From NCBI GenBank assembly GCA_937896665.1, contig CALBNS010000127.1:1-33569 (forward strand): a stretch of DNA of 33,569 nt. Reading direction: 5' to 3'. Numbering within the stretch: position 1 is the stretch's first letter; every line of letters begins with the position of its first letter. The notes below the pieces were generated by a model, which was not told the DNA's origin, made no database searches, and saw only the letters and a program-made list of their open reading frames with translations. The translations under genes were made by a program, and so were the position numbers. Positions 1-8,554 of this stretch are shown piece by piece. This stretch comes from an uncultured Clostridia bacterium (GTDB lineage: Bacteria > Bacillota > Clostridia > Lachnospirales > Lachnospiraceae).

Positions 1-63
1 TGAATAACTGCCAGGTATTGAATTTTCAAGGTGCATAGCTAAAATCTATGTGCGATGTTTGAG

Positions 64-858
64 TCAATTACATTTATAATTATCTGATTGATTTTTTGTA
101 TGCTTCACACATGTCATCCAAAGTTTCTTCCCAAAATAATCCACCAAAAATTCTGGAAACGCACTAAGAATAAATACTCTGTCATTAACCATTTCATTTT
201 CTTCACAAATATAGATGTCATATGGACTAGCCGTTTCTAAATACTGCTCGTAAGATACAACCGCTGACTGCCCAAGTAAACATGATATCCTCATTGCAAA
301 TACATCAATGATTTCTTTCCAATTATTTATAGTATAATCTCTAAAATGCGGATTTATCGAACGTGTAGCTGAAACCGTTTTATATTCTCCCAAATTTGAA
401 GTCTCAACAAAACAATTGAGTGGTTTTCCACATATTTCCGGCTCATAATCTCTCAAAGCTTCAACCATAGGATAGCTAATATACAGTTTCCCGTTCTCTG
501 TCTCATTATCAAAACTTTCAAGCATTTGGTTGATTACATCTTCATCATCCGCTTTACCTAAATTCTCTTGATGAGCATCATAGTCAAAGAAAAGAAAGAC
601 CTCAGAAAAATTATCTCTCGATAATCCATCAAGCTGCTCTTTTATCTCTTTATTACTTTCTCGGAGAACTTCAATAATATCCGTATCAAAATCATCAGCT
701 TTTAGCTTCTTCCAAAGCATGTAAATATTCTCTCCAGCTGGAAGTGTGATAATCTTATAGTTCCCATGCGAGAAAAGCACCTTAGATATATTGTCAATAA
801 CCTGAGGTTCTCTGGCTTCTCCTTCAACTATAAATACTTTATAGTCTTTATCTGCCAT
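64..858 (-). CDS. TOPRIM/RloB-like effector of a two-gene defence module
   Basis: Putative nuclease-type effector of 264 residues. A TOPRIM-like signature is visible: the strand-glutamate motif VEGE with Glu12 near the N-terminus, then FDYDAH with Asp92 and Asp94. The EGExxEP form of the first motif is like that of RloB/AbiLii proteins; AriB of PARIS (DUF4435) has a comparable fold. I use the ATG at 858 rather than the in-frame GTG at 867, because an AGGCAGGTG stretch lies just before it. The gene overlaps the end of the upstream ATPase gene by about 11 bases, so the two are probably translationally coupled. By analogy with the known pairs, the ATPase senses or gates and this protein attacks a nucleic acid, possibly tRNA or DNA; that role is inference. 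No signal peptide or membrane segment is seen. The exact family is uncertain. Confidence 0.7.
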   Translation of the reverse strand: MADKDYKVFIVEGEAREPQVIDNISKVLFSHGNYKIITLPAGENIYMLWKKLKADDFDTDIIEVLRESNKEIKEQLDGLSRDNFSEVFLFFDYDAHQENLGKADDEDVINQMLESFDNETENGKLYISYPMVEALRDYEPEICGKPLNCFVETSNLGEYKTVSATRSINPHFRDYTINNWKEIIDVFAMRISCLLGQSAVVSYEQYLETASPYDIYICEENEMVNDRVFILSAFPEFLVDYFGKKLWMTCVKHTKNQSDNYKCN

Positions 859-1957
859 TGAACGCACCTGCCTTATACATTTTCTGAAGATTGTGAGCCT
901 GTCGGAGTTCCTTTTCTGTAAGCTCCGAAATTGCCTTTATACTATTGTTCTCAAGTAAGAAATAACAATCTGGTCTGAGTAAATCATTGCTCATAAGGTC
1001 TGTATTATGTGTAGTTGTAAAGATTTGCACTCCAGTAATTCTTCTAAGTCTCTTCTGAACAGACTCAGATAATTCATAATGATAAAATGCATCAAATTCA
1101 TCAATGAAAACAAATGATGCTTTTTCCATACGAATATACCAGTAATAGAATAATGCAAGTGATCTTGTTCCTGTTGAAGCTATCTTGAAGAAATCAGCAT
1201 CTTTATTATCAAAATGACAGTAAATAGCCTTTCTTCCATCAACCTCACATCCATATAATTCGTAACCGATATCATTTTCTTTTAAGAATTCTTGGAAATC
1301 CTTAACCTTGCCACTATTAACAATTCCTTCTGCAATGCTCCCTGATCCGTTCATGAAACCTTCACATCCGCGACTATCCAATGAATAGAATAAAAGCATA
1401 CGCTCCACAAAATCTATAAACTTCTTAAATATCTGATTCTGCAAATTGTCTGCAAGGATTGAATTGCTATTTACATATTTTACTCTCGAAATCGGACTTT
1501 CATTTCTAATTGATGCATTCAAAGTATCCGATCCTTCAAGCAAAGTAAATCCGTCTCTAGTAAGAAAATCGAAGAAAATAACTTCCTTACCGTCAATAGA
1601 TAAACTCTCACTCTTTAAGGAATTAATGTCCATCTTACTATACTTATACACAACATCATGTCCGTCAAACACAAAAGTATATTCAAATTCTGCAAAAGAT
1701 TTCCTTCCACTCATATTAAGATAGAAGTCATAACTTCCCAGAAGCTTTTGTTTTTCAGTCAAATGTATAATGATATCAAAGATAGCTAATCCAAGATTAG
1801 ATTTACCACAGCTATTGATACCATAGATAATCCCTTTAGTAATACATCCATTCTCTATTATTTCTGAATTAAAGCTATAATTACTTGGTGTTCCTATATC
1901 TAATGTGATTTTTTCCTTAAACCCTTTGAAATTTTCAACACTAAATTTCTTTAACAT
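848..1957 (-). CDS. AAA_15/AAA_21-type ABC-like ATPase, partner of the TOPRIM-like protein
   Basis: A 369-residue ATPase of the OLD/RloA/AbiLi/AriA class (ABC-type head without membrane domain). The N-terminus has the typical 'FSVENFKGFKEK' opening. Walker A is GINSCGKSN at residues 46-54. A signature-like STGTRSLAL lies near 261-269, Walker B SFVFIDEFDA at 281-290 (Asp286/Glu287), and a switch-type THNTD with His317 near the end. ATG at 1957 is chosen over the in-frame GTG at 1966, because AAGGTGAT precedes the ATG. It is the first gene of a two-gene operon and overlaps the TOPRIM-like gene. In related systems the ATPase forms an assembly that holds the toxic effector until phage signals release it; that is family knowledge, not shown here. 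The ORF is intact. Confidence 0.8.
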   Translation of the reverse strand: MLKKFSVENFKGFKEKITLDIGTPSNYSFNSEIIENGCITKGIIYGINSCGKSNLGLAIFDIIIHLTEKQKLLGSYDFYLNMSGRKSFAEFEYTFVFDGHDVVYKYSKMDINSLKSESLSIDGKEVIFFDFLTRDGFTLLEGSDTLNASIRNESPISRVKYVNSNSILADNLQNQIFKKFIDFVERMLLFYSLDSRGCEGFMNGSGSIAEGIVNSGKVKDFQEFLKENDIGYELYGCEVDGRKAIYCHFDNKDADFFKIASTGTRSLALFYYWYIRMEKASFVFIDEFDAFYHYELSESVQKRLRRITGVQIFTTTHNTDLMSNDLLRPDCYFLLENNSIKAISELTEKELRQAHNLQKMYKAGAFNGR

Positions 1958-1985
1958 GATAATCACCTTCCATTTCTTTTTCTAT

Positions 1986-2014
1986 ATTATATGATTATCT
2001 GCAAAAAATTTCAA
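1986..2014 (-). promoter_or_regulatory. Near-consensus sigma-A promoter of the ATPase/TOPRIM operon
   Basis: On the minus strand, TTGAAA (2014-2009) is followed by a 17-base spacer and TATAAT (1991-1986), about 28 bases before the ATG at 1957. The spacing and both hexamers fit a housekeeping promoter closely. Confidence 0.8.
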
Positions 2015-2017
2015 GTC

Positions 2018-2040
2018 TATCCGTATTTTTTTTACGGATA
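2018..2040. promoter_or_regulatory. Possible operator: 8-bp inverted repeat beside the -35 box
   Basis: TATCCGTA (2018-2025) and TACGGATA (2033-2040) form a perfect inverted repeat around a run of seven T, three bases upstream of the -35 box of the ATPase/TOPRIM promoter. There is no U-tract after it in the minus-strand direction, so a terminator is less likely than a protein-binding site. The function is inferred from position only. Confidence 0.45.
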
Positions 2041-2159
2041 TATCGAATTTTATTTCACGAACATATACCCCCCGCCTTTCATTTCGCGATTTTGCACAGA
2101 AGAGGGGTGCCGGTCTCGGAGCCTAAGGCCTATAGTGTGAACTTCCAATGATTTTACGA

Positions 2160-3010
2160 CTAAATCTCTGTCACCGCCGTGGCTGTGGAGCATTTCTCTT
2201 TTATTCCTCTGTTTTTTCCTCTACTTCCCCTATATTTAAGAAGTTCATTATAGTACCTTCCAAGCTGTTTCATGGAACTACAACCGCATTCAGGACAAAT
2301 GCAGATATCAAAGTCCCAAACAGCTTTAATGAGCTCTGCTATGGTCATATCCGTAAAACGTCTTTTGAAACGCTGATGTCCCTGTAAATTGAAAATGAGT
2401 TTCAGATTTTTGTTTTTCATCCGGTTATTCAAGAAACCATAGTAACGGATTTTTTGAAAACCGGGTTACAAAAATGCTTGACCACAACATGATTCCATGT
2501 ATGAAGTACCTGAATGATACCGGGTGTTGCACCGAGATACTTCTTATCGGAAGATAATTCAAGAAGTGTTTCGGCACAGCATCTGTGAAGAAGCCCATAC
2601 AGAAGTTTCTGCTTACAATAAATCAGAGGATTCAGTTCATGTGGCAATGTAAAGACCACATGAAAGTAAGGTGAGTCAATGACTTCAGCTCTGCGTTTGT
2701 CCACCCAGACTTCTTTTAAGACAGCCTGACAGTTGGGACAGTTGCGGTTGCGGCAGGAATTATTATGAAACTCTGTATGGCCGCAATCGGAGCACCGGCT
2801 GATGTTGCAGCCGAGATTTCCGGATTTACAGTTTATAATGGCACGGGAGGTTTTCTGTTGTACATCGGATATGTGATGTCCGGAAGAACAGAAAGAGTCA
2901 TAGGAGTGGTTCCATATCTGCTGGATTTTATAATTACGGATGGGAATCACCTCCGATCTTATCGAATGGACTAATTGCACGTCCGGTTCCATTGGATGCC
3001 AGATGGACAT
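2160..3010 (-). pseudogene. IS91-type transposase, internally deleted and frameshifted
   Basis: The first part (3010-2429) has the N-terminal zinc-binding domain, with closely spaced Cys residues (CSDCGH, CRNRNCPNC), followed by the conserved SPYFHVVFTLPHELNPL stretch and ending at LHTWN. The tail fragment (to 2160) begins, in another frame, with a family-typical 'PGFQKIRYYGFLNNRMK' segment read across about 2465-2420, then a CPECG motif. Intact IS91-type transposases have a catalytic middle with HPH-type and tyrosine motifs directly after the LHTW block. That middle is absent and the two halves are out of frame, so the gene is dead. Its 5' end overlaps the recombinase 3' end by about 77 bases. 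Confidence 0.75.
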
Positions 3011-3800
3011 AGATTGTCGTGGAATTTAAAGATTTATGTCCAAGAAGAGACTTGATCGTTAAAAGATCAGTCCCGTTTTCATATAGATGTGTGCCAGAAG
3101 CGTGTCTCAGAGAATGGCAGGTGAGACGTTCGTTCCAACCGTAGAGTTTTCTGTATTTTACAAACTTATTAGAGAAAGCAGTAGAACTATAAGGTGTATT
3201 TTCTTTTAGATTTGCCGGAAAAAGCCACTCTTTTGGTCTGCCCCATTTAAACCAGTAAGATGTGAGCAGTTCGAGAGCGTTTTTGGAAAGAATGGCATAA
3301 CGTGCAGAACGATTTTTGCTGTGTCGGATATGGATGCGCATATTTTTGCGGTCGATATCCTCATAACGGAGAGCTCACACTTCACCCAATCGAAGACCGG
3401 AAGAATACATCAGAGCAAACATGGTACGCTCCTCGATATCCGGGATGTCAGCAATACAACCAGAGACTTCTGCTCAGGAAGGGACAAAGGGAATAAAAAT
3501 GTCAAATCGGCGAAAAGGAAGCTGTGTGTCATCCCAAGGCTTATGTAAAACATACCTGGTAAAGAACCGGAGCTGGGAAATCGCACAGTTAATGGTGCGG
3601 TCAGAAAGATTTCTGGAATGCTGCAGCCATTTGATATAATCACGCATTTCCTGCCAGGAAACATCATCGGGTGATTTCAGCAGTATGTTGGAAACATAAT
3701 CAAGATATGCGCGGATGTAAGTGCAGTAAGCAGTAAGCGTATGGTCGGTAAGACCACGAAGGGAGATCATCTCCCTAAAAGAATCCAAATATTTGTTCAT
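2934..3800 (-). pseudogene. Tyrosine recombinase (phage integrase family) with two in-frame TGA stops
   Basis: A single frame runs from ATG at 3800 to 2934, with a perfect AAGGAGG site 5 bases upstream. The N-terminal SAM-like core-binding domain (MNKYLDSFREM...) is followed by the catalytic domain. The active-site set is visible: Arg in SGLRLGEV, Lys in RHSKNR, HSLRH, LGHKS, and Tyr in TTIYVH. In-frame TGA codons interrupt it at 3474-3476 and 3375-3377 (each could be a single CGA to TGA change). No frameshift is present. The full product would be about 288 residues, a normal length for the family. The upstream extension of the frame to 3923 lacks an obvious ribosome site. Confidence 0.75.
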
Positions 3801-3921
3801 AAGAAACCTCCTTGTTAGTGAAAAATGATAATAAAAGTCAAAATATTTCAAAAACAGGGTGGTGGACGAATAAAAAAAAGATATGTAGTTGTTGAGTTTA
3901 AAAATCCATGATAAAGTAAGC

Positions 3922-4002
3922 ATAGCAGTTTTTGTGTATGTTTATTGTTAAGGTAGCGGTATCTCAACAATACAACAAATATTCAAAAACTGCTATTTTT
4001 TT
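3922..4002 (+). repeat. Long inverted repeat followed by a T-run (terminator-like)
   Basis: ATAGCAGTTTTTG (3922-3934) pairs perfectly with CAAAAACTGCTAT (3984-3996). A smaller ATTGTT/AACAAT pair lies inside, and seven T follow on the plus strand. It reads as a rho-independent terminator on the plus strand, but no plus-strand gene ends here; it may be part of the element's terminal structure. Confidence 0.5.
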
Positions 4003-4025
4003 ATGAAAAAAGTGGTGGTTTTTAC

Positions 4026-4062
4026 GTACCTGGGGCTAGCCGTCGCGCCAGCGACTTGGTAC
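4026..4062. repeat. GC-rich nested hairpin, candidate IS91-like terminus
   Basis: GTCGC (4042-4046) and GCGAC (4051-4055) form a tight stem around a GCCA loop. An outer GTACC (4026-4030) pairs with GGTAC (4058-4062), with an asymmetric bulge between. It lies 28 bases beyond the jetD stop, and might also serve as a weak terminator for jetD. Confidence 0.45.
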
Positions 4063-4089
4063 AATTGGGTGGTAGTGTATCACTGTAAC

Positions 4090-5316
4090 TCATGATTCGT
4101 TATTTTTCAACGAAAAGCTTATAATCTCCTGCTCTAGTTTACAATTATTCTCAAGCATATATTGCAGGGTATCACTATATTTCCCTTTTGCAACAAGATT
4201 TTCTGCTTTCACTTTATCCTGACCACTCAATCCTTTACAATGTGGAGCATACTTTTTCAACATATCAACATTCATATACATAGGCACAAAGTCAATTCCG
4301 GTTCCTTTTATAAGATGCTCCAGAATATAAAATCCATCCGGATCGATATCCCCAAAATGATACCATTTCTTCTGTGGATTCTCCTTACTAATCCGTCGTA
4401 ATAGTGCTTGTTTTTCACTATTATGATATCCCGCCAAATAAACATAAGCACAATTCTCATCATTTACGCGATGAAAAGAAGTTAAATTTTCAACCGTCAC
4501 GACCTTTTCGCCTTCAATAGTGATAGACACAATCTTTTTAATCAAACCAGAAGATAAAGCCATCGGCTCAGAATCAATTTGAATTGTTTTCCCATCTTCT
4601 AAACATAATTTTAGTTTCCCCTTAAGGTAAACATACGATGGATTTGTATAAATCTTAAATTCTTCAAGTATTACCTTTTCCTGCTCTCTTGCCTCATCAA
4701 TACCTACCAGTTTTTCCGAGAAGTCCATGTGATTGCAAAGTATTTTGCAAATCTTATTACGATATTTATCTTCAAAAGCTTTGCTATCCGCCAATAATAA
4801 TATTGACAACTCTCTTTCCAACAACTCTTCTGTATTGCCTAATACAAAATCTAATATCATCAAGAGCTTTTCGCTCAGTTCAAGCGAATATATAGGCTTC
4901 TTCCCGGCTTCAATGCGTTCAATCTGTTCCTTACAAAAAGAAGCAATCAGAGAATTTCCCACTTTCTCCCAATTCTCGAAAAAGTCGATTTGCTCTTTTA
5001 CAATATCCTTCTTTCTCTTTCGTTGTAACAGAGCATAATATTCCTCAAGCTTGTCGTTACAAGCTATAAGTTTTATGATAACTCCATCTTCCTCTTGAAT
5101 CGTTATCAGCCCAATACTCTGCAAATAACCCATCTCAGTTTCAAAATCCTTGACCTGTTCTATATTTGCAAAGTCTGAAACATACTCAGACCATACAGCA
5201 ACCGGTTCCACAGCAAAGTTCTGCGGAACCAAATTGATCCCCTCATAAGTTTTACTTCTTTCGTACTTGTCCAACAATGCATTCAACAGCTTTCTCTGAT
5301 TAACTGTAAATTTCAT
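4090..5316 (-). CDS. jetD: Wadjet protein JetD, TOPRIM-domain nuclease
   Basis: A 408-residue nuclease subunit of the Wadjet plasmid-defence complex (DUF3322/DUF2220 class). JetD cuts circular DNA after the JetABC motor has extruded it. The C-terminal TOPRIM domain shows Glu276 in VTVEN and the acidic FGDIDPDG motif (Asp323, Asp325, Asp327). The N-terminal half is helical and presumably docks on the SMC complex. The ATG overlaps the end of jetC by 17 bases and has no strong ribosome site of its own, so translational coupling is likely. It is last in the operon. The metal-binding residues are intact, so the protein is probably active. Confidence 0.9.
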   Translation of the reverse strand: MKFTVNQRKLLNALLDKYERSKTYEGINLVPQNFAVEPVAVWSEYVSDFANIEQVKDFETEMGYLQSIGLITIQEEDGVIIKLIACNDKLEEYYALLQRKRKKDIVKEQIDFFENWEKVGNSLIASFCKEQIERIEAGKKPIYSLELSEKLLMILDFVLGNTEELLERELSILLLADSKAFEDKYRNKICKILCNHMDFSEKLVGIDEAREQEKVILEEFKIYTNPSYVYLKGKLKLCLEDGKTIQIDSEPMALSSGLIKKIVSITIEGEKVVTVENLTSFHRVNDENCAYVYLAGYHNSEKQALLRRISKENPQKKWYHFGDIDPDGFYILEHLIKGTGIDFVPMYMNVDMLKKYAPHCKGLSGQDKVKAENLVAKGKYSDTLQYMLENNCKLEQEIISFSLKNNES

Positions 5317-8300
5317 TCACTCTCACTAATCCTTCCACTGCATTCGTATATCGTCCCGTAGTCACTAAACTAACCGTTGATTGAATAAACTGTCCAATAC
5401 TACTAATCTTCTCTGGTGGAGCTGCGTATATTACCTGAAAATCATTCTCTTCCAGAAATTTAACCATCTGCTCAATTCGCTCTCTCGACAGTGCGGAAAA
5501 AGCTTCATCGATAAAAGCTAACCGTGCACAACAATTTCTTCTTGGATAACACTGTAATAAACTTGCTGCCAAAATGATAAAATATGGTGTCTGTTTTTCT
5601 CCATTAGATGCAGAACCTTGCTTTTTGGAAAGAGCAGCAGTAATTTTCTCTCCACCCTGATGACTGGTAATCTCCATGTCATAAGTGAAATATTTTCTGT
5701 AATCTGTATATTCCGCCTCATCCTCTTCACTGAGAATCATATTCATGAATTCCTGAATGTCTCTTTCCATCTCCTCGTCATCCCGATTAGAATTCATATA
5801 CATTTCTGGTGAATTCATATAATTCTCCAGTTTCTTACAAATACGGAAAAATAACATTCTTTCCGGTTTCTCTTCCATTTTAAATTTATAGGTATCTTGT
5901 CCAAATGGAATCTGCTTTAGCTCCCGATTAATTGCATCTATCTCTCGTCTAGCTTCCCCAATGGTTTCATTTATTTCAGCAACAAAATCATTCATAAATG
6001 CACTTTCCAATCTTTGAGCATGTTCAACCAAACGACTATGTGCCTCTTCTATTTTTACATTGGCAATGTTGCGATGCTCTTCGCGATAAAATGGTATATA
6101 GCCAATTCCTCGTTTATTAATATCAATCTCCGATATTCTGCAATAGTCCAACTGTACATTTTCCAATGCTTTTATGCAAGTATCTAATTCACCTCTTAAA
6201 TTTTGTACCGTCTTTTCAGTAATAACTCTTATCTCTCCACGTTTTGAATATAGCCTCCCATACTCCTCCATCATAGCATTTTCTAACTCTAAGTGCGCTA
6301 ATCTGACTTCGTCATATGCTTGCTTTCGGATGAAAATTTCACCTTCTATCTTTTTCTGTCGTTCCTCCTCTCCACTCCATTCCTTTTCGCATTCACCCAT
6401 TTTTTTTGAAATAGTTTTTTGTTTCTCTAAAACCTCTTCAAAGGCGTTTTTGGCATCCTGCTGTTCCTGAAGAACTGCAAGAAACTCCGGATTCTCTTTT
6501 ATTTGCTTAATATTCTCTTCGTACTTACACTTCTTTCTTTGGCTTTCAGCAAGCAAATCCGGAACCTCAAGATTATAATTCATCAATTCAAAATCAACAC
6601 TTCGTAATGAACGGATTTTTTCATTAGTTTTTCCTAATAAATCATTCTTCTGATTATATTCTTCCTGTGTTATACGTTTTTCCTCCAGCACCGCTTTTTT
6701 TTGCAATTCAATAGCATCCTGTCCCAAGCATATCTGTGTTTTCTTCATATTCATACACGCAACAGAATAACTCTTCGCCAACATACCATCCTTCATCAGA
6801 CCACCTTTTGGATATTCATGCAATTCCTCCAAGGTCTCACATAGATGAATCCGATTCAGCAGATAATTCGCATATCTTCCGGCATAAACGTTGGGGATTA
6901 CCAATTGCTCCGCAGCAGATCCTTTTATCACCTCAGAGTCTGGCAACTTATCCGTAATGACAACATTTGCAGCATACAATTTCTTTTCCTGCAAAACCTT
7001 CATTGCTTCATGACAATATTGACCCTCTACAATGATATAATATCTTTTGCGTCCTAAAAAGGTCTCAATCGCCTTACGCCATGACACATCCTTTATTGAC
7101 TGCACTAATTCCGCAAAGATACGAACCTCTGTAACTATCCCTCTTTTGGTAAACTCATCCCTTATTACCTGTTTAGCGTTCACTATTTCTTCTGGGAAAA
7201 TTGCCTGATTCGATTCCAGCATCTTAAACTGCCGCTCCAATTCATCAAGTTTATTTTTTAACCCCTTTATTTCATCTTCCAGATGAACTTTCTCCGTCCC
7301 TAAATCCGCTTGCAATTTTTCAACTGAATCAAGAAATATGATTAACTCTTTACGTTTCTTCTCCACAGAATATCCTTTATCAGCTATATGCAATAAATAC
7401 GTTTTGCTTTCTTCTTGCATCTCCTCCATAATCCATGAATGTTCTGCTGATAAAGCATTCTGAAAGCGAAGCAGTTTAGCAAGCTGCTCTTCCTCTTGCT
7501 TTATCTTAATCTCCAAAATCGTAATCTGTTTGTCCAAATTTTGTATTGATGCCTGCATTCCCTGAAACGCGTCATTTGTTTCTGCAATTTGTAGTCTTTT
7601 TCGTGCTTCCTCAAAGAGCTGCTGAACATCCTCTGTCTGCTTTTCCAAACTTAATTTCTTTTGCTCTAAAGCCTTCAGCCGAATCTGAATATCCTCTTTC
7701 TCCTTTTGTTTTCCCAGAAGTTCCTGGTAACACAATAACATCTCGCGGATATCCAGATTTTTTTTCTTAGTTTCGTATTCCTGAATTTTACTTTCTATTT
7801 CTTCCAGCTTCGCTTTGCCATCACGTAAATCCTCATAAATCTTCTTAATATGCTCAAACTGCTCTCGCTGTTCCCTAAGCTCTTTAAGTGAGTTAACTGT
7901 TCCTGGTTCCAAAACACATTCCGCAATGAACTTATCAATATTATTCTCCGGATTAAACGCCATCATTTTAATCAACTTGGAACGATATTTACTCACTTCA
8001 CATCGAAGACCTAATGCTCTAATGACTTGTTCTGTTCCTCGCTCTCTCCCCATAAACTCCGAAGACTTCATTCGAACCCCTTTAAGCTGTAACAGACTTT
8101 TGGGCGTAACATACAAATTTTTGCCCTCTATGTTCACAAAATTGAGGTCTTCTATTGTAGCATTTTTACATACAAACCAACTACTGGTAGGGGACGACGC
8201 CTCGTCCGGTGACTCAATACATACGCCAATCACCATATTTTCCTGCTCGCTTGGTGACCAAAACTCCATCGCCACATAACTTATTACTTGTCCCTGACGC

Positions 8301-8554
8301 AAATACCTCATTGCACCATTACTTTTAGTATCCCCTCTAACATATCCCTTTACCGTTCTGTCTCGGTCTTTCGCCGCCTTATTAAATTGTGTATTACCTG
8401 TGAGCACATAAGTCATTGCATCCAATATGGTAGACTTACCACTTCCATTCACACCTGTAAATAATGTAGAACCTTCCAGTCTGATGCATACATTTTGAAA
8501 GCGAGACCATTGAACCAGCAATAATTTTGTCGCCGTTTTTCTATTCTGTGTCAT
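5300..8554 (-). CDS. jetC: Wadjet protein JetC, SMC/MukB-like ATPase
   Basis: A 1084-residue SMC-like motor. Walker A GVNGSGKST is at residues 34-42. Long charged coiled coils (roughly 260-490 and 640-800) flank a hinge-like globular segment (roughly 490-640). The C-terminal head carries a signature-like SASNGEKQ near 981-988 and Walker B LAFIDEAFSAL with Asp1016/Glu1017. In Wadjet, JetC dimers with JetA (kleisin) and JetB extrude DNA loops and identify small circles for cleavage by JetD. The start overlaps the jetB 3' end by 14 bases, and a GGAGG lies upstream. The ORF is intact, and the length is normal for JetC. Confidence 0.92.
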   Translation of the reverse strand: MTQNRKTATKLLLVQWSRFQNVCIRLEGSTLFTGVNGSGKSTILDAMTYVLTGNTQFNKAAKDRDRTVKGYVRGDTKSNGAMRYLRQGQVISYVAMEFWSPSEQENMVIGVCIESPDEASSPTSSWFVCKNATIEDLNFVNIEGKNLYVTPKSLLQLKGVRMKSSEFMGRERGTEQVIRALGLRCEVSKYRSKLIKMMAFNPENNIDKFIAECVLEPGTVNSLKELREQREQFEHIKKIYEDLRDGKAKLEEIESKIQEYETKKKNLDIREMLLCYQELLGKQKEKEDIQIRLKALEQKKLSLEKQTEDVQQLFEEARKRLQIAETNDAFQGMQASIQNLDKQITILEIKIKQEEEQLAKLLRFQNALSAEHSWIMEEMQEESKTYLLHIADKGYSVEKKRKELIIFLDSVEKLQADLGTEKVHLEDEIKGLKNKLDELERQFKMLESNQAIFPEEIVNAKQVIRDEFTKRGIVTEVRIFAELVQSIKDVSWRKAIETFLGRKRYYIIVEGQYCHEAMKVLQEKKLYAANVVITDKLPDSEVIKGSAAEQLVIPNVYAGRYANYLLNRIHLCETLEELHEYPKGGLMKDGMLAKSYSVACMNMKKTQICLGQDAIELQKKAVLEEKRITQEEYNQKNDLLGKTNEKIRSLRSVDFELMNYNLEVPDLLAESQRKKCKYEENIKQIKENPEFLAVLQEQQDAKNAFEEVLEKQKTISKKMGECEKEWSGEEERQKKIEGEIFIRKQAYDEVRLAHLELENAMMEEYGRLYSKRGEIRVITEKTVQNLRGELDTCIKALENVQLDYCRISEIDINKRGIGYIPFYREEHRNIANVKIEEAHSRLVEHAQRLESAFMNDFVAEINETIGEARREIDAINRELKQIPFGQDTYKFKMEEKPERMLFFRICKKLENYMNSPEMYMNSNRDDEEMERDIQEFMNMILSEEDEAEYTDYRKYFTYDMEITSHQGGEKITAALSKKQGSASNGEKQTPYFIILAASLLQCYPRRNCCARLAFIDEAFSALSRERIEQMVKFLEENDFQVIYAAPPEKISSIGQFIQSTVSLVTTGRYTNAVEGLVRVNEIYS

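Larger units (their letters stand above)
2148..4062 (-). mobile_element. Decayed IS91-like element with a tyrosine recombinase
   Basis: A minus-strand pair, tyrosine recombinase then zinc-ribbon IS91-type transposase, is a known arrangement in Firmicutes IS91-like elements. Both genes are broken. A compact GC-rich hairpin at 4026-4062 lies beyond the recombinase and may be the element's terminus. The left end is not resolved: 2041-2147 carries no gene I can support and may hold the other end. The element separates the ATPase/TOPRIM operon from jetD. The boundaries are approximate. Confidence 0.6.

Noticed and set aside
64..1966. Firm call as a PARIS system.
   Set aside because: The effector looks at least as close to RloB/AbiLii in its EGExxEP motif, and the ATPase is shorter than typical AriA as I remember it; left unassigned.
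3375..3476. UGA recoding in the recombinase.
   Set aside because: The neighbouring transposase of the same element is also destroyed, and no recoding signal is visible; simple decay is the better reading.
2765..3639. Several plus-strand ORFs over the recombinase/transposase region.
   Set aside because: They are antisense to family-recognisable minus-strand coding text and carry no recognisable domain.
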